Assembly: GCA_045563055.1 (NCBI GenBank)
Contig: JBJKUR010000018.1
Coordinates: 1 to 25,308, forward strand
Source of the DNA: Methylaequor sp045563055
Lineage (GTDB): Bacteria; Pseudomonadota; Alphaproteobacteria; Methylaequorales; Methylaequoraceae
Reading direction: 5' to 3'
DNA: 25,308 bases
Shown here piece after piece: positions 23,912 to 25,308 of the stretch. Made by a program: the position numbers and the translations under genes. How positions within the stretch are numbered: position 1 is the first letter of the stretch; each line of letters starts with the position of its first letter. The notes beneath the pieces were generated by a model. That model did not search any database. It was given only the letters and a program-made list of their open reading frames with translations, and was not told the origin of the DNA.

Positions 23912-24666
23912 ACAATTTATTATTTGTTATCCCACATCCGGATGATGAACTAGTAGGATGTTGTACAATCATAAGAAGATTCTTGAACAAAAAAAAAAAA
24001 ATTCATCTTTTTTTTTTAACAAATGGAGTTGTCTCTAAAGAGTCAAACTGGTTTTGGGAAAAAAACAAAATAGATTCAAAAGTTGAGCAACGAAAGAGTG
24101 AAATGATGCTGAGTGTAAAATTACTGGGTATAAATAATATTTCGTTTCAAAATATTCCAACTCGGACTCTTAAAAATTATATTAGTAAAACTTATATAGA
24201 AATAAAAAAAATAATAAAATCAAAAAAAATTGATTCAATTTTTTGTCCTGCCTATGAAGGCGGACATCAAGATCACGATGTTTCTAATTTTATTTGTTCA
24301 AAATTTGTTAACAAACACAGGGTTTATGAATTCCCAGAATATAATTATTTAGATAGACGTATAAATTGCAATACATTTATTAAATTGAAAGGGAACGAAA
24401 CTATTATAAATTTAACTAAAGATGAGAAAGAGTTTAAAAAAAAATGTTTGGAAGTTTATCGGTCAGAAAAGAGTAATTTAACTTACATTAAATTTGAAAT
24501 AGAAAGCTTTAGATTACTTATGAAGTACGATTATTTAAACCCACCTCACGAAGGTTTGTTATTTTATAGGAGATTTAGTCTTTTTAAATGGCACCCAAGA
24601 GTTGATGGAGATAAGCCTTTGGATGTAATAGATAAAATAAAAAGATCTGATATTTTTACCAAATGA
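23908..24666 (+). CDS. PIG-L/LmbE-family N-acetylglucosaminyl deacetylase
   Basis: This 252-residue protein belongs to the zinc-dependent LmbE/PIG-L family, which removes the acetyl group from GlcNAc on phosphatidylinositol, mycothiol, bacillithiol and related molecules. The metal motif PHPDDE has His10, Asp13 and Glu14 near the N-terminus, and GGHQDHD supplies the third histidine. The start at 23908 overlaps the glycosyltransferase stop and places the first beta strand (LLFVIPHPDD) correctly; an ATG at 23890 would add six residues. A run of 13 A (23989-24001) followed by a T run lies inside the gene, in frame. The stop overlaps the next ATG (24663). The pairing with a GT4 enzyme mirrors known GlcNAc-transfer-then-deacetylation pathways. 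Confidence 0.93.
   Translation: MNNLLFVIPHPDDELVGCCTIIRRFLNKKKKIHLFFLTNGVVSKESNWFWEKNKIDSKVEQRKSEMMLSVKLLGINNISFQNIPTRTLKNYISKTYIEIKKIIKSKKIDSIFCPAYEGGHQDHDVSNFICSKFVNKHRVYEFPEYNYLDRRINCNTFIKLKGNETIINLTKDEKEFKKKCLEVYRSEKSNLTYIKFEIESFRLLMKYDYLNPPHEGLLFYRRFSLFKWHPRVDGDKPLDVIDKIKRSDIFTK
23989..24001. repeat. 13-base poly-A tract inside the PIG-L deacetylase gene
   Basis: Thirteen consecutive A, soon followed by about ten T, encode a lysine run then a Leu/Phe stretch. The frame is intact on both sides. It lies about 80 bases into the gene, so a slip would remove most of the enzyme. Confidence 0.9.
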
Positions 24667-25308
24667 AAAAAATAAGATTTTTAATATTTTTTTTAATTGG
24701 TTTATTCATTTTTCAATGGGTTTTTAATTTTTTTTCAGGTGAAGAATCTGTAAAGTTAATATTAGATAACAAATTCCAACTTATTTTATTAATTATTGCT
24801 CATATACCTACACTATATTTTGATTCATATGCTTGGTTAGTATTAATGACTAAGAATAAATTATCTAATTCATCAGCATTTCTGATTACTTGGATATCCC
24901 AGACTTCAGGAAAAATATTCCCAACAGGAAATATTACTGGAGAACTTGTAAGAGTGTATTTGGCGAAAACAAGTGGTCAAACCTTTTCTTATGCATCTAC
25001 GACTGTTCTTGTTGACCTTTTTATTGCAGCTATCTCTCTGTTAATTTTTGGAATACTTAGTTTGCTTTTGATTTTATTTAAAGATTCAAACTTAATTTTA
25101 AATAATGGATTTACTTATTTTATCGTTTCTATTTTTTTAATTTTTTTAGCAACAACATTATTTATCGTAATAATTAGAAATAGGCTTCTTTATGTTTTAC
25201 TTAAAAAATTTTCATTTCAAAAAATTCTGAGATTTAATAGAAGCAAAATTATGTCAATTTTAAGACTTGATTATTCCCTATATACACTAAGTCAAAACAA
25301 TAGAGTAC
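24663..25308 (+). CDS. Flippase-like / LPG synthase-TM family membrane protein, N-terminal part (3' partial)
   Basis: The gene runs off the window after 215 codons and the frame stays open to the last base. The protein begins Met-Lys-Lys and a hydrophobic helix (about 4-22), then at least four more membrane segments. A loop with FPTGNITGELVRVYLAK, followed by ASTTVLVDLFIAAISLLIF, matches the pattern of the PF03706-type family (LPG synthase TM / HpnL / AglD-like), which is thought to flip or move lipid-linked products across the inner membrane. The ATG overlaps the deacetylase stop (ATGA). Family membership is inferred from the GGE-like loop and topology, not from a search. It is the third member of a coupled set. 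Confidence 0.78.
   Translation, partial: MKKIRFLIFFLIGLFIFQWVFNFFSGEESVKLILDNKFQLILLIIAHIPTLYFDSYAWLVLMTKNKLSNSSAFLITWISQTSGKIFPTGNITGELVRVYLAKTSGQTFSYASTTVLVDLFIAAISLLIFGILSLLLILFKDSNLILNNGFTYFIVSIFLIFLATTLFIVIIRNRLLYVLLKKFSFQKILRFNRSKIMSILRLDYSLYTLSQNNRV

Noticed and set aside
22679..24666. Mycothiol or bacillithiol synthesis (MshA/MshB or BshA/BshB)
   Set aside because: The enzyme pairing is similar, but no cysteine ligase (MshC/BshC) is present, the third gene is a multi-pass membrane protein, and mycothiol or bacillithiol is not expected in alphaproteobacteria. An envelope lipid or glycan is more likely.
1..25308. CRISPR array, insertion sequence or prophage
   Set aside because: No direct-repeat spacing, transposase, integrase or inverted terminal repeats were seen; base composition is even.

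Overview
The window looks like a piece of an AT-rich (roughly 30% GC by eye), streamlined alphaproteobacterial chromosome, probably from a free-living aquatic lineage; I cannot name the species. The evidence is gene content and order: mutY, a dciA-like gene, a dsbA-like gene and smc together; an F0 ATP synthase cluster with both b' and b subunits and no F1 genes beside it; thrB next to rnhA; a moaB, uracil-DNA glycosylase, ETF-QO, TPR protein and ispE neighbourhood; and a two-component system of the FeuPQ/PhoPQ type preceded by a small PepSY protein. Coding density is very high. No gene-free stretch exceeds about 140 bases, and several neighbours overlap. I see no rRNA, insertion sequence, prophage, CRISPR array or clear intrinsic terminator.

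Layout. Positions 1-1113 (+) hold the 3' end of a DsbD/ScsB-type thiol-disulfide transporter overlapping a Prx5-like peroxiredoxin. Positions 1105-9230 (-) hold a tightly packed ten-gene run read right to left: dciA-like, dsbA-like, smc, atpI, atpB, atpE, b' subunit, atpF, thrB, rnhA. The atpF frame is broken by one extra base in a G4 tract. Positions 9229-12631 (+) hold mutY, the PepSY protein, an OmpR-type regulator and its histidine kinase. rnhB (-) follows, then a secreted fasciclin-domain protein (+), then moaB and a family-4-like uracil-DNA glycosylase (-). From 15254 to the end all genes are on +: ETF-QO, a TPR lipoprotein-like or secreted protein, ispE, tRNA-Gln(UUG), an Uup-type ABC-F ATPase, an SLC13/DASS carrier, and a three-gene coupled set (GT4 glycosyltransferase, PIG-L/LmbE deacetylase, partial flippase-like membrane protein) that runs off the right edge.

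How the genes fit together. Most are housekeeping: energy (F0, ETF-QO), genome upkeep (MutY, UDG, RNases HI and HII, SMC, DciA), isoprenoid and threonine synthesis, and periplasmic thiol chemistry (DsbD end, DsbA-like protein, Prx). The least ordinary parts are the coupled glycosyltransferase-deacetylase-flippase set at the right edge, which looks like a small envelope glycolipid or glycan pathway; the PepSY-regulator-kinase trio; and the broken atpF frame. I do not see convincing evidence of a wholly new defence or mobile system here.
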